Under the pieces are notes generated by a model. That model made no database searches. It worked only from the letters and a program-made list of their open reading frames with translations, and was not told where the DNA came from. A program made the position numbers and the translations under genes. From Blasia pusilla (Eukaryota; Marchantiophyta; Marchantiopsida; Blasiales), in assembly GCA_050084515.1 (NCBI GenBank), contig CM114271.1:4340001-4404000 (forward strand): DNA of 64,000 nt. The letters are read 5' to 3'. This document shows positions 11,576 through 25,500 of the stretch, piece by piece. The number at the start of each line of letters is the position of its first letter. The stretch's first letter is position 1.

Positions 11576-13550
11576 CAGGTAGTGAGCGTCTGCGCAAGCT
11601 TGGCATGGCGTGAAGCAGGAGGTAGAGGGAGGGGAGCACTGTGGTGAAACAAGGGAGGAAGAAGTGGCAGTTTTGGTGGATAATGGTAGTGACGCGGCAA
11701 TATCGCGCGGACTGGCTGGGCATTTTTAGGAAGACAGAGTGTATTTTCTCCACGTTTGCGCTCAGTGACGAGATCGTGCTGCCGAGGACTGGATGCAGAG
11801 GGCGATCGGAGTTGAGGAGGCCTGGTGTGGGATTCTGAATAGTTTGGAAAGAGATCTGAGGTTGGAGAGAGTGGGCGCGAGTGAGAGGGGAAGTGCAGTG
11901 CGATCGGCTGGTTATTGGCGAGAATTGAAGAGCTGTATAGTTGCGTTTGGCCAGTTCGAGATTGGTCCACTTGTAGTTTGAATTAGTTCTGCCAAGGTTT
12001 CGGTAGATTCGGATCCAATTGCAGGGTGGATGATTAGACAGACGAGCAGAGATGAATGATTCCAATCATACTTAGGTGGACGGATAGTAGATGAAGGCAT
12101 TGCAAGCGTTGAAGGGAAGCTTTTTAATCTACATCAGCAAGTGCAGACAGAATAGCGTCTCGCCGACTTGGTGGCCTGAGATTTCAACAATCTACTCCAA
12201 TACAATTTTAAGTGTGATGGAAGCAGGGGTAGACTTCTTGTTTCATTCTCATGAATTGTTCAGATGTTTTATGCCTGTCTTATCACCTTCGGCCATCCGA
12301 ATGGAGTCAAGTCGTGTCCATCTGTTGGCGCACAGAGAAAACGTAACAGCTGCCTAGTTATCATGACTACGGCTTTACACAGACGTATCGAACATTTTCA
12401 TCGTAGTGTCCCATCCCGGTGGCTTTGAATAAGGATGACGAAGAAGAGTTCGATCCGAGTAGAGAGTTCCAAGAATGTGGAGAATTCAGCTGTGAATTCA
12501 GAAAGAAGTGAAGAAACGGATGAGGCATTAGATTGCTGTTTAGTTCGACCGCGAAGTTCAGAGTTCAGCAGTATAGTCAAAATGTACTTCATACACATTA
12601 GACCGCAGGGTGTGATGTCGTTAATGGCAGCTACCTACATCGTATGTCGATATGGTCTGAATTTCGTTCCTCTCACGTTCTTGTGAATGGGCTTCAAGGC
12701 CGAGAGCACCCCTGGAAGTGCTGACTCTGTATGTGCCTATTTCAAAGAACCAGACAAGGGATCGACGAGCTTTCTCTCTCTTTCCGGCTCTCCCCATTTA
12801 CCATATGCAAGTTTATTCTATCCAAATTCTTTACTGACTATCGCTCTGTCCTTCCACAATTGTGAGGTTTAAGCTTCATTGCACGGTCTCAGACAAGAGA
12901 GCCACAAAAGTAAGTTTGGGGGAAGCAATCTTCGCTCCTGTATGCATTCGGTCCCTTTTTGTATGAGGTTCTTTGGTAGATCGAGCCAAGGTTTATATTC
13001 TCCAATCTGTCGTATTTTCTAATTCAGCCGCAACTTGTTCTTGACGCTTATTACATCTGCGTTAACTCTTCATCAGACTGCTTTCGTATTCCCTTTTCAT
13101 CAAACTAGCTAAAATTTTTCACACGGTGAGAACCCTCTAGATCCATATCCTTTCCTTGCTCCAACGTTCATGGGATAAGAACCGGTGATCGGGACGCTAA
13201 AAAATAAGCTGTTCTCATCCAATAGCTCTGATCTAGTACCCTCCCTTAACCCATCCTGCACATCACTGGTTCAGACGGTAATTAATGAGTAGTCTGTGTG
13301 TGAGCGCATGTCGGATGAGGTCTCGTGACAATTACTGATAACCCAAAGCGATTCCACTGACAACTATCATGACTTGTGGGGTAGATCTCTCATGCAGGAT
13401 GCTTTGGGGGTGGGACTCGTAACTGAAGTAAAAAGGTTACTAGCACAAGGATAAAAGTGTATGAGTCTCTGAGTGTCTGGTCAAATCAAATGGCTAGCTC
13501 AATCGAATGTGCCCAATTATTCCTGATCATCGACGTGATTTTCATATCAG
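11576..13550 (+). other. Presumed promoter, 5' UTR and missing first coding exon of tRNA ligase
   Basis: The tRNA ligase reading frame enters at a splice acceptor at 13549-13550 with no in-frame ATG after it, so the start codon must lie on an upstream exon, probably here. A strong donor-like CACAAAAGTAAGT lies near 12905. Several ATG frames (12435, 12687) exist but none joins convincingly in frame. A TGTCGGATGAGG word near 13308 resembles the start of repeat family A. I cannot choose the start. Confidence 0.35.
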
Positions 13551-16500
13551 AAGAATTTGCAAGGCAGCAACGCTACCTTCAGGAGGCCCTACAATGGTGT
13601 GAGTAAGAGTGTGGGACAGAAGTTAGTCTGGGCTCCGAAGGGTCAAAAACCGGACCAAGATGGAAAAGCAGCTGTTAAATCAGATGAAGACGTGAAGGGA
13701 CCTATAAGTCCCGAAGAAGAGGTGAAAGCATCAAGCTTGATATGACGCTGACCCTGGATTTGGAATGGTTGTTACTTAGAAGTCGCCATTTTTTCGAACA
13801 AATGTAACATAGTACCAGTGAGACTGGCAGAATACCAAGAGCTAGCAAAAGAAGTCCTCATCTCTGAAAATTTGAACCGCTTGCAAGAGTCCTCACATGT
13901 AAGAGTACCATAGGATCTTCCCTTTCGGCTTTAATAGATTGTGCTTTAGTGTACTGGAGGACTCGAAATTCATTTCTTCACAGCTGGATATGCTGCTCAT
14001 TCTCATGATCATGTTGACCTTAGGTGGTGGAAAGTAAGGCCACTAAAGTGGGGAAGCTGTCAGCTCGTGCACAAGTGCAAGCAACTTTCTACCCAAAGTT
14101 TGAGAATGAAAGATCAGATCAAGAGGTAACTTGGATTAGTGCAGTTCTCAATGGCGTGGAATGGTGTGATATTTCATGGGAAGTAGCATCACTTGGCTTT
14201 GTCCTTTGCGCTTGGTCTTATGATCCTGGTTGCAATGCTTGAAAGATGTGCCTCCAAGTCTACTTGGTGCTCTCATTGTGAATTGCATGCTTTAAGCCCA
14301 GGCAATCACTCAGTTTTGAATGGTGACGTATCTAAGGATGTTAGCAATGAGTGCATGCTTATACTGTCTTCGCATCACTGACATGTGCTGCTGTTGTGCC
14401 CCAGGTGCGTAACAAGATGATCCAAGCAGTGACATCTGGAAAGGGTGTAGTTGAGGTGAGGTGAACAGATGGGGTTTAGCACCCTTATATTTTATGGCTT
14501 CTTGTTGGATTGTCTGAAATCAGTCGATTTTCTGCAATATTCTGGCCAGCATGTACAGCACACTTGACAGGTGGGAGTTGTAATCTTTATAAGATTTGTG
14601 CGAATGATTTTGAAATTTCTAGGCCAGATTGAAAGTGAATCTTGCCTCTTCCATTTTTCAGGTGTCATTGAAACATTCAGGATCTTTGTTTTTGTACTCT
14701 GGTGATGATGCTGGTGGAGCATTCGCTAAGAACAGTTATGGGAATCTGTAAGTACTACCACTTGGGTCAATAGCCTTTAGGGAGCTGGTGCTTATAAAAT
14801 ACATTCAAAAGGTAAAATTTGAGGAACTGAGTTTGAAATAGAATGAAGGAGTGAATAGATTTATTGTCCACAGGGACCCCACAGTGCCAGGGGACTTACC
14901 TTTGCAAAAAGGAAGATCATACTTCGACAGAGTGCTTTTGGAACATGTATAAAATTTGGTGTCAAGTTTGGAGTAGATTGAGCTTCCAGATGTAAGAGTG
15001 GAGCTAGATCAACCCACAAGAAATTCAGATATATCACCCCTTATCTCAAAATTCTTTGCTACAGCACCCATAGCCTGCAGTTTGACGTTGTTCTTTTTTC
15101 ATGATAACATCATATAACGAAATAATAGCTGAGATATTGTGGTCACATACACCTTTTAAGTTTGGTCAACATTATGCACACACATTGGGAATAAGTACAG
15201 GAGGTATTCTTGAACCGTCTAATGTTCCAATTCCTAATCTCCCACATATTTTTATCTGCAGGTATACAGCTGTTGGTGTCTTCGTGTTGGGACGGACTAT
15301 GCAAGAAGCGTGGGGTGCACAAGCGGCGGAAAAGCAAAAGGAGTTCAATGCATATCTACAGGTAATAATTTATATCCACAGGCTTTGAAAAGCCAAAATT
15401 GCACACACATTGAGCCGATGGGGTTCAGCAGTGTTATTTATACCTTTGAATGTGATGATACTGGTTATGGAGTTACTTGATTCTATCAGTTTGAAAGAGT
15501 CACTAGTGTCAGTCCGGTTGAAGACAATTAGATCCAAACTTTAGATCAGCAGTGATGCCGTTGCTGCTGTTTACTGTCAGAAGTCAGGTGTGAACAGGAC
15601 AGTCAATTAGTAGGGTTTATTGTTGGCTATGACAATGTGAATCATTCACAGCATGATTCAGCTTTTATAGGGAGGGGCACTATTTTCGAGACATCCACAG
15701 ATAGTAAGAAGAAGCCCTAAGTCGCAGTGTGGGAGCAGATCACTCGTGTAGATGAGAATCCAAGTTCTGCTGGTGATGGGCACGTCAGGGGGCATTTTGC
15801 AATCCTATGCTGTGGATGTTGTGTCTGATCAGGGACTGAGAGATGGGTCCCTTATAGAAGAGTTATGACTATAGGAGAATCGCCATGTTCCACAGCTTGG
15901 CCTCAAAAGGTCAGAGACGTGCATTCAGTCTTAAATCTAAAGGAACTAGACCCTACATAATTAAATCAGAGGAACATTGCCTGATCTTGTGTGTTCTCTG
16001 TCTCTGATTGTGTGCTATACTCTCGGTGAGAGAATGAGTGAATCCCAACATGCTATCAGAGTTGGTTCAGAATACAAAAGTTGACACAGAGATAACATAG
16101 GAATTGCTGCTGTGCAGATTGGCTTTGCATGGCAAAGAAATGCACAGCAGTATCTTCCCTGTGACTTCAGTTTCACTGGTAGACTCAAATCTCCCAATTT
16201 TTGAGAATTGGGTTCACGATTTCCTCTTTCATGCTTGTACTCACAGGACTCAATTGAGGACGAATTTTTACTCCAATTTCTCAATCTGAGAAAGGAACTG
16301 GGCATCTACATCCATGAAAGTGCTCACAGCTCATGAAGGCAGCATTTGGAGAAGAAATTGTACTCTAATTTCAAAATTTTAGAATTTGGGTCTGAAATTT
16401 CTAAACTTAATGATCTTTTTGGGTTCATTTTGTGTGCACTGGCGAACTTGGCCATTTGGAGCACGGATCCAGAATCTTTTTTCAAAGACAAAATCCAGAA

Positions 16501-19500
16501 TCTTTCTGAAGAATCTTTGCAGGAACTTTCTACAGCAGGCCTTGATATGTTGATGTTTGCAAGGTGAGCTGCAAATCCGAGGCACCCGCTTTAGTGAGTG
16601 AAAAAGTGAAGAAATCAAGTGATGCTTGATTATCTGACTCGGAAGAATTGGTATTGTGTGGACGTTACATACCAGACCAATTCCTCCCGCAACAACTCCT
16701 GGAGGAACAGTTCTTACACCTCCAGTGCTTGCTGCACATGCACTTGATGGACAGCTCTAGGGTAACAAGAACGCCTCAGGCATTGACTATCTTAGATCTT
16801 GTCGAGAAGGTAGACTAGCAGAAGTATCTCCTTGTGCGAAATCAGAACTAGCATCAGCTAATCCATCCATGATTTCAGCATGGACAGTATCATTTTGTAG
16901 CTCACTTGTCTAATTAGACAACTACTATGATGCGACTCTCCTTATTACTTAACAGATTCGAAGGAAGATTCTTCATAGTCACACCTTGCACTCGCAACAC
17001 GCAACATAGATCTTCAAATGTCTCCAGCTCAAAGATCACACGTGGCTCTCATCACTAAGCACAGACAATCTTTGTCAGCTGTCTTGACAAAACGACTTGC
17101 CTTCCAGTGAGGCTCTAGCAAACACAGAACTCAGTCTCAGTCTCAGTCTCCTCTTCCTTACTCTCAGATCACTCTGCAGCGGGGCAAGTGCTGCATGACA
17201 CACCAAGAGCCTCAGGAGTCCTCATCAAAAGCTTTGCACACTGTAGAATTATCTTCCAACTCTAAGCAGAGACAATATGTACATGAGAGAGCATTTCTGA
17301 CCCTTCTTGAACAGATTCGGACCCTGAATACATGGTGGCTAACCCTAATTCGAGACTACCCTAAAAGATATAAGAGCTCTAAGTTGTGTCCAGCTGAGTA
17401 AGTTAGTATTCAACTAACTAGTGTTAGGGCATGACTAAAATGGATATTAACAGTTTTCAACAGAGCTTGCAGAAAATCACATGTCTCAGGTTTAATGTAG
17501 GCAGTATAAGGACTGCCTACACATGTTTCAGTCCAAGGACAGAGATGCCACGATCAATCTGAAGAGTGAACTGTTCCCAAGAAACATAACAGAAGGCGAC
17601 TCCATGAATGTGAAGTCTAGCATGGACCAGCTTGTTGTGTGTAGGAGTCCAGTTGATGAAGAGGATGCAATCCTTGCCGTGATAATCATAAGCCTCATAA
17701 ACGAATCAAGATTGACCTGGCATGCTTCCAAGAGCTCCCTACTGCATAAAGAGCTGATCAACAACTAGGCCCAATGTAAACGGTTGCATCACAAAGGATG
17801 ATAGAGCAGCAAATCAATTCCCTTGCCTTGATTCTTCACAGGAGACTTGGGAGAGTCAAGGCCTAGTTTCAAGAAATGAATGAATGAATGAATGAATTTA
17901 TAGATGAGGGAATAAAACTGGTAGAGGAAAGAATTGGCCATCTCCCCAATAGCAACAAGAATGTCGCATGATTATTCTGTCAGAAGGAGGGCCTCATCCC
18001 AAAGGACTGGTGGAGGAGGAAAGCTAATATAGCTAGTGCCAGTTAGAGGTGACTGTTTTTGTCCTTAGTTTGTCAGCATCTAATACCTTGTATGTAGACG
18101 TCATTGCTACAAAGCATATGACCAACAAGAAGTAAATGGTCCATGACCATGAGCCTACTGTTGGTGATCAAACAATTGCCAATGGAAACAGTAGCAGTGA
18201 GAGTGTCATGAGAGCATGGAATGTTAAATTATGCTACTGGACAAAACCACAATGATGATTCCCCATATGCTGAGATGAATGAATACTCCCTTTTCAGTCA
18301 ATCCTTCATGACCAGAAAGGAGGATCTGCTGAGGATGTCCATGACTTCGTCATTAAGGAAGTGTATCTGGTTTAGAGGCTGTGGCATTCACAGCTGGTGC
18401 AGCTCTCTCAGTTATCCCAGGCAGTGATTTACTTATCTGATACCCGTTAACAGAATGGGCCATAAAGAGTAACTAAGCTATCAGAAAAGAAGAATGCTTT
18501 CAAATATAGAGGGGATTTTATAACCAAGTGTACCCTAATGGAGCAGTCAAAAGATACAAAGCTAGATTGGCAGCCAAGGGCTACTCACGAGGGTATGGGA
18601 TTGATTATCTGTGACTTTCACTTCTGTGCTGAGAAGAGGATCCATCGGAACTATTTTAGCTCTTTCTTCCCAGTTCGATCTGGGGTTGAGCAAATGGAAG
18701 TTAGAGCAGTGTTTCTTAATGGAGGTCCCAATCAGGAAGTTTATATGGAACTTCCAGAAGTGCTTGAATCTCCTCAATTTGAATAGAATTGAATGGATTT
18801 ATTGGTCAGGGGGGTCCCAAAGCAAGGACCGCGGGACTTTGATTTGCAGAATGTACAAGAAATGAGCAGGGAGAATCCATACGAATAAGATCTAAGAGTT
18901 CCTCTGGTCTAGTTGGTGTTCCCTGGCCCTCAAACACCTGTGTAAGGAGTTATTAATCTGAACCTGTTTCTTGTAACCAATCACCAACCTTGAGGCTAGG
19001 ATCTTGTAAGAGATCAGGGAACTCAAGGCTGATGTACACGTTGTAATTAGATTTCAGAGAAAATGTCCATCATCATCTAAAATTCCTGAGATACAATGCC
19101 TACATAATCTGTCCTCTCTTTTGGTTTGTGAGAACTTTCCTTTCTCGCACTGTTGACTCGCATCTGAATCTAGCGAGTGCATAATGGAGTTTAGTGGACA
19201 TTTGGCAGAAGCATTTTTACTGGTTCTCAGTTCATTCTCTTAAAGATGGCACCAATCCTACTGGTTGATGATATCATCATTTTATGGTAGAAGCTGTGAG
19301 TTGGTACGTGTGCTGCTTGTCTCCAAGGATGTTCATACTTGTGGATATTTATACTTTAGTGTGGACATCAAATCGCTCATTTCTGAAGATCGTTATAAGC
19401 TTGGAAGGCTCTTGCAGAAAGGCGTTACGGTGGTCATTTCTCATAGCCTCACGGGGGTTGAGCGATGTGATCAGGTTTTTTATAGCATGAATCTCCATTT

Positions 19501-22500
19501 GTACTTCTCTAAAGTTAGCTAGTGGCAGGTCATGAGGGGTTGTCATCCAAACAACGAGGCAAGAGAGGAGTTTAAAGGGGGTTGCTTTGTGTAAATGATT
19601 TCTAGACATTGGAATTGAAGTATAAGGATTGAATTAGGTCATCGTTCTTCTTGTTTATTCTGATGATGACTGGCTAGAGAACAGGATTTCATGAAATCCA
19701 ATTGCAGAAACTGTCTCATACTCATCAATACCAGTATTAGCTGGAATTCAAAATTATAGAACATTTTTACTTCACCAGTTGCTTTTGCTAAGTATGCTGC
19801 ACCTTCAAAGACGGCAGATGAAGTGGTGTAGTTGACGAAGGTACTGAATGATGTCAATTTTTGTCAGGAATCACCAGTGATTCAGTGTGATAACAGAGTG
19901 CTATAGCTCTGTTTAAGTAAGTACGGAAAGGTGTCATGATAGGATGCAAGATGTGGACAGAAATCATTGTTTTGTTAGAGAAAAGGCTCCTGATGGAGAA
20001 ATCTAGGTGAAGTAATATCCAACAGAAATATGGGGGCAGAAATTTCTATTTAGTTTGTACCATGACTGAAGCATCCGCAACATTTCCTGACCTGGAGCCC
20101 TGATTAAGACTTGATTTATGATCTGTGTCATTGAGTAGGAGCATTAGAAGGTGAGGTGTGTGAAGGACCCTGGTCATGACTAGGTCATTGTTCACTATGA
20201 CAGCTTTATTCTTAGAGGGATTTAGGATTTGTAGTCAGGCACACCACGTTCCAGACACATGCAAATTGTAGTAAGATACCAAGAGGTTTCTCCAGGATGT
20301 GCTTTAAGTACGCGAGGTTGGAGATGGAATGGCAGAGAAGAGGGTCTTAATGCACTTAAAAGTATCTTTGTGGAGGTTTTATCAAGGATGGAGGCATTCT
20401 TTGGAGGCATTCTAACAGTGGACATAGAGGCTCTGTAGGAAAATCATCTTTGCATTGCAATGGAGCTTGTCACCGCTGTTTTAGGAGATCATGGACAGCG
20501 GCCTCTTCAAGACTATGGTTAGTAACTGAAGAATAGTTTGCAAACTGGTGCTTCCTGGTGGTTTGGTCATTGCCATGTCAGAGGCTTTGGAGATTCTTCT
20601 CTTCTTTGTAATGCATGAAGAGGTTAAACAGTGGCCATTTCTGTCTGTGTATTGAGGCTCGGGCATTCAGGGCTCTTGAAGTGAGTTTTAGTTTGAGCCT
20701 TGTCATCACGTTCCAGAAATGGCCACTGTTTAACCTCTTCATGCAGGTGAAGCCTGCATGAAGAGACTTCTTACACTGTTTAACCTGTTTAAACAGTGGC
20801 CATTTCTGTCTGTACTTTAGATGTGCAAGACAAGAAGTGCACTCCTCTTCATCTATAGAGGACCAGTTCTTGCAGCTATCTGATTGCCACTACTTATTCT
20901 ACCTGATTGGTTGGTTGAGCAGTTGTGGTAACAGCGGTGACAGAGTTAAAAGGTCGACCACTCTTCTTCTCATCACCTGATGTTGTTGCATTTTGCCATA
21001 AATGGCGTCTACCCACAAATCAGCTGTGGTTGTTCTCATCAAAGTAAGAGGTTTCCTCACCTCTTTATGTGTCTCATCATAGTTATTCCCATTACAACAC
21101 GTGAAGCAAACTTCAATATGAATCATATGATGAAGATCGTAATATAAGTTTGGAGTTGGAAGGATTGCTGCGTTTTCTTTTTCTTATTGCAGTTTGTAGA
21201 CAATGAGGGACTCAAAATGTTCCAGACAAGAATTCAAAAATGCATTTTGTAATGGCAGATTAGAGGTCTTTCAAGGACCATGCCAGTATTCATCCCTGAT
21301 ATCACCCTTTTGTTTTGATATGCTTGAAGGAAATCAGTGACATCATTTTTTTCAGCATATGATGCCCTTTGTGAGGAGGGAGTTGATAGTACTGTTACAA
21401 AGGTTATGGATGAGATATCAGACTTGGCTGTTCCAGGTACTTTTTAACTTGGCTTCTTTTCATTTCTACTACAGGCACTACTTAATGATTACAGTCTCTT
21501 GTACAGACCATATTGCTCGCCGCTTAATATTCTTGGATTGACTGAGAGAGGTGAAACAACATTGGAAATACTCTTCATTTCAGAGAATTCTAACATGGGG
21601 ATGATGAGAAAGTTTTGAAGACAGTTGAATTGAAAGACCACAGAATTGGTACAAGATTTTGGCTTAACAACTAGGGAATGAATTACAGGGACCAAGAGTC
21701 ATGGAGAACTTCAAGGAGAGATCTTAGAAGGCCTTGTAGCACGTGTTGTGGATCCTGCAAGCATCACAAATATGACGAACATGTTACTGCAGCATCCTGC
21801 TCCAAAGAAGCCTGATGGTATGGATGCCCCTTTTACAAAGCTCTGTAGCTGATTTTTCCACGCTTCTCAGTATTGCCTAATAGCTTCATTTCTGTTCAGC
21901 TGATCATTGCTTTAATCCATGTGCCTACATGTTCCTTTTATGTGCAGGATCATCAGAGACTGGGCCAGGATTACGGGAAATTTTTGCTGCCAACAGGGAA
22001 AGTGAGGAGAAGGTGAAGATTTGTACACTAGTTTGTTCTTAGGTGTGGACGTCAATTTTGTATGGACGAGGATGTACATGTGATTCTAAAAGCTCAATAA
22101 CATGTGGTATATATTCTTTGTGGTCTTGATGAGGTTCTGTCGGTTCATCTTAAAGATGTTGTAGACTGTGTCATCTTCATCTACTTAAACGAACAAATGA
22201 GTGGTATTTTTACCTCTGCATATAAGTGGCAAAAGGACAAGGGCAGTAAAGGAATAAGGATCACAAAATTAATGAATTGTCCCCCTATTGTTTGTTCGTC
22301 CTAACAGCAAATGAGAGCTCTTCTTGAGAGTGTGGGTACCAGCATGTGCTCAAATGTTTCAGACTGGTTTGAGGAAAGGACACTTGACGTCCAATCATCA
22401 AAAGGACCGGAAACGCAACTTATAGGAAGCTTCCTACAGGCTTCACCTGCAGACAATTCAACATTGAAACTTCAAGTTAAGTGTTTCTTCCTTTTAAGGA

Positions 22501-25500
22501 TATTTTTTTGAACATTAAGAGGTTGCAAGAATTAACTCAGAAAGAGTTATTACGACCTGGTGGAGTGTGAAATTTCAAAGTCCAGTTTGGATGAAATGTA
22601 ACAAATGAAGGAACTTGAACTTGAAGCCAATATCCCAAGAGGTCGGAAAATATCTCTGAAGTGTTGGGTTTTGATGGTTCAAAATCTTACGTGCAACAAA
22701 ACAGTTTTCTACTTTCCTTTCCCCTTTCTATCTTGCTGGAAGCTTCCTCTGAGAGTGGACACCTTTGATGTGATACCCATAACATCAAAGGTTAATCAGA
22801 AGTCTTGACCAACAACTTGCTGACTAACACTCAAGAATGTGCTGTTAGCACATTTCCTTCATCAGCATACAAGCTCCTCTACTCACTGTACCTCGTCCAT
22901 TACAATTGAATAAATTGAGGAGCTTACCAGAAGCCCTCAGAAGTATTTAATTTTTATAGACAGAAAATAGGTGAAGACTAGGATAATGTCAGGCGACTAT
23001 ATGACTGTCTTAAGCTCAAAAGATGTTATGGGATTCACCTTAGAACAGAAAATCTTGAAGGAATGGACCTAAAACGACCCTCAACAAAATGCCTAATGAT
23101 CCATATTAACGCTAGCAGTAGTTAGTATATATGCATTTTCATTGAGAATGCTGCAAGAGAAGTACTGGCAATGCATGGATCTTACTCTTTGTAAATTACA
23201 GTTCTATCCAACAGATTTGATCTTCACTGTTGAACATCAACCTGTTATCTTCTGTATGTACTGACTAGAATAAATGATTGTTTACAACGTATGTATGTAC
23301 AGGAACTGTGTCGCGCCATCCGCTCTCGAAAATTACCTGTTCGTTTCAAGTGCCGCTCAAATACACATCGAAAACATGAGACTGCAGAAAATCAAGAATC
23401 AAAGTCGTTTAGAATGACCATTCATGTCTTATCTGATTCGGCATTTCGAAGATATCAAAGTGAGATGAGGTATGGGAAATTGAGGATGATTTTGTTGGAC
23501 GATCTTTGTAGATTTATTGGTGTAGTGAGGATTTATTTCATTTCTTTCCTTAACACACTCCATATATTTACACACAAAAGATGGGAAGGGAATTTACCTG
23601 GTCCATAGGCCCTCGCACTGATTTCTTCTTACTGCAGATCCCATTGACGTGAAGTAGATAGTGTTGTAAAGAGCTTCTTAGTTGACACTTGGAAGCTCCG
23701 CACCAACTCTTTGTATGGTCAGCACTCGCACTATATCAGAGAGTGTCTCCCTCCTCGCATATAGTAACGGGAGGATGGGAGTAATGGTGGAGGACATTTT
23801 GGCAGAGATGTAAGAAGCCTGTTCAATAGATTGTAATCAAAATTTAGAGCGTAGAGGAACTAAAAACGCTGTTGAGAAAGAGTAAGCACACCTAGCGGTG
23901 CTAACTTGTCAGAAATAGTAGGAGTCTTATGGCCGTGTCCAAGCCACCTTCCTGTACAGTTTCATCCTCACAATCTCCCAGCAGAGATAAACACAGACTA
24001 GGAACACCTTAGCTGATCTTGGTACAAGAAAGAGTGGTGACACCAAACTAGGACAAGCTCCTACACATGAGACACAAGTAAAACTAGCTGAACACAGGAG
24101 CATTCAATACCTTACTGCAGCAGCATCCTGGTGGAAAGTGAGTGCTTCACAATGGAGCAGATAGCACTATCTACGCAGCTAGTTATGCGGCCCTTAGAAC
24201 AGGCTGATCTCCAAACGAGCCCTAGCATATCTCCAGAAATGGAGCTGAGAAACTTATTCCTCTAAAATAGCTGTCCCTAAACTTAGAAGAGACTTTAGTC
24301 ATAACTATCTTTCTTCCTACTGTACTAGATCAGGGGAGGGTCCAACTACTGTCATACCCTTTGCTAATCATTGCTCCTAGTTGACTTCTATACTCAATAC
24401 AATCCATATATCTTGTGTTTGTGGAATGTACTGCTTTCTCAACAGGTCGCTGGGTATTCATGAAAATGCGGTAATGTCGCATCCTTTTCACCATTTTTCC
24501 CAGGCTGATTGCACCTCCTGGTACTCATATGATTGCACCTCCGAGTACTCATCCTCCACCAAACTCCATCATGCACTAGCTACATTCAGATGTGGTCCCA
24601 CAGACTTAGAATTAGACAGAGGAAAGTTCTCACAAATCAAAAGAGAGGACAGATTATATAAGCATTGTACCTCAGGAATTTTACATGATGAACAACATTT
24701 CCTCTTCATGTGAAATTACCACGTGTACATCAGACTCGAGTTCCCAGATCTCTTACAAGGTCCTACCCTCGTGCTTGCTGACTTCGTAACTAGCAAGAAC
24801 CAAGTTCAGATTGCCAAATTTGCACATAGGTGTGTGAAGCCACACCTATGTACACCACTTGGACCAGAGGACCTCTTCTTTGTTTGGGTTCACACTGATG
24901 AATTCTTGCAAATCTTGCAAATCAAAGTCGCATGGTCCTTCTTTGGACCCTCGTTGACAATAAATCATTTTATTCATTCATTCTCTCTACACCGACCCCA
25001 CTCTCTAGCACCATCCAACCAGGGCATGGGGTAGATGTTCCCAAGGCTACGACAGGTACTACTTAATGACTACAGTCTGGTTCCTTCTCCATCGATAGTC
25101 CTCAACTCTTTTCTCTTTTTCCCTTCAATAGTCGCTAGCTCTACTTTTGGACTTCTGTCTTTGTCTGGGATTACTTCACTTACGAATGATATTCATCCAT
25201 CTGTCTTATTCCATCCTGCAGGAAACAACCGGGTCTGTGGCCATTATACAGAGGTAAGTTTGGGTGCTCAACTCTAAACTTTCTAGACATTGCTGATTTT
25301 CTTCACAGGGAAAATCTGTGAAGAATTACTTTGTGATGTTTTGGAGAACTTCCGCATTGCTATGTTGATTCAGAAGCTGCAGTTTACTTCAGTAGTTCAT
25401 TGTACAGATGGTTTGGGGTTTGGTCTCGCTTCTCTCCTGTAGTGTTTTGTTTCTGTTACCTGGAGGTATTACACATAATGATTTACTAAGTAATCGAGAT

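Noticed and set aside
10893-12065. 390-codon minus-strand open frame with Pro-rich product (extensin-like)
   Set aside because: It is produced by the minisatellite and GGA tract on the opposite strand. Repeat units are not multiples of three, other frames are open too, and there is no signal peptide or true extensin SPPPP order.
18538-18786. Open frame ending in a copia reverse transcriptase segment as a host gene
   Set aside because: The protein blocks are copia reverse transcriptase split over three frames inside a tRNA ligase intron, so it is a dead element.
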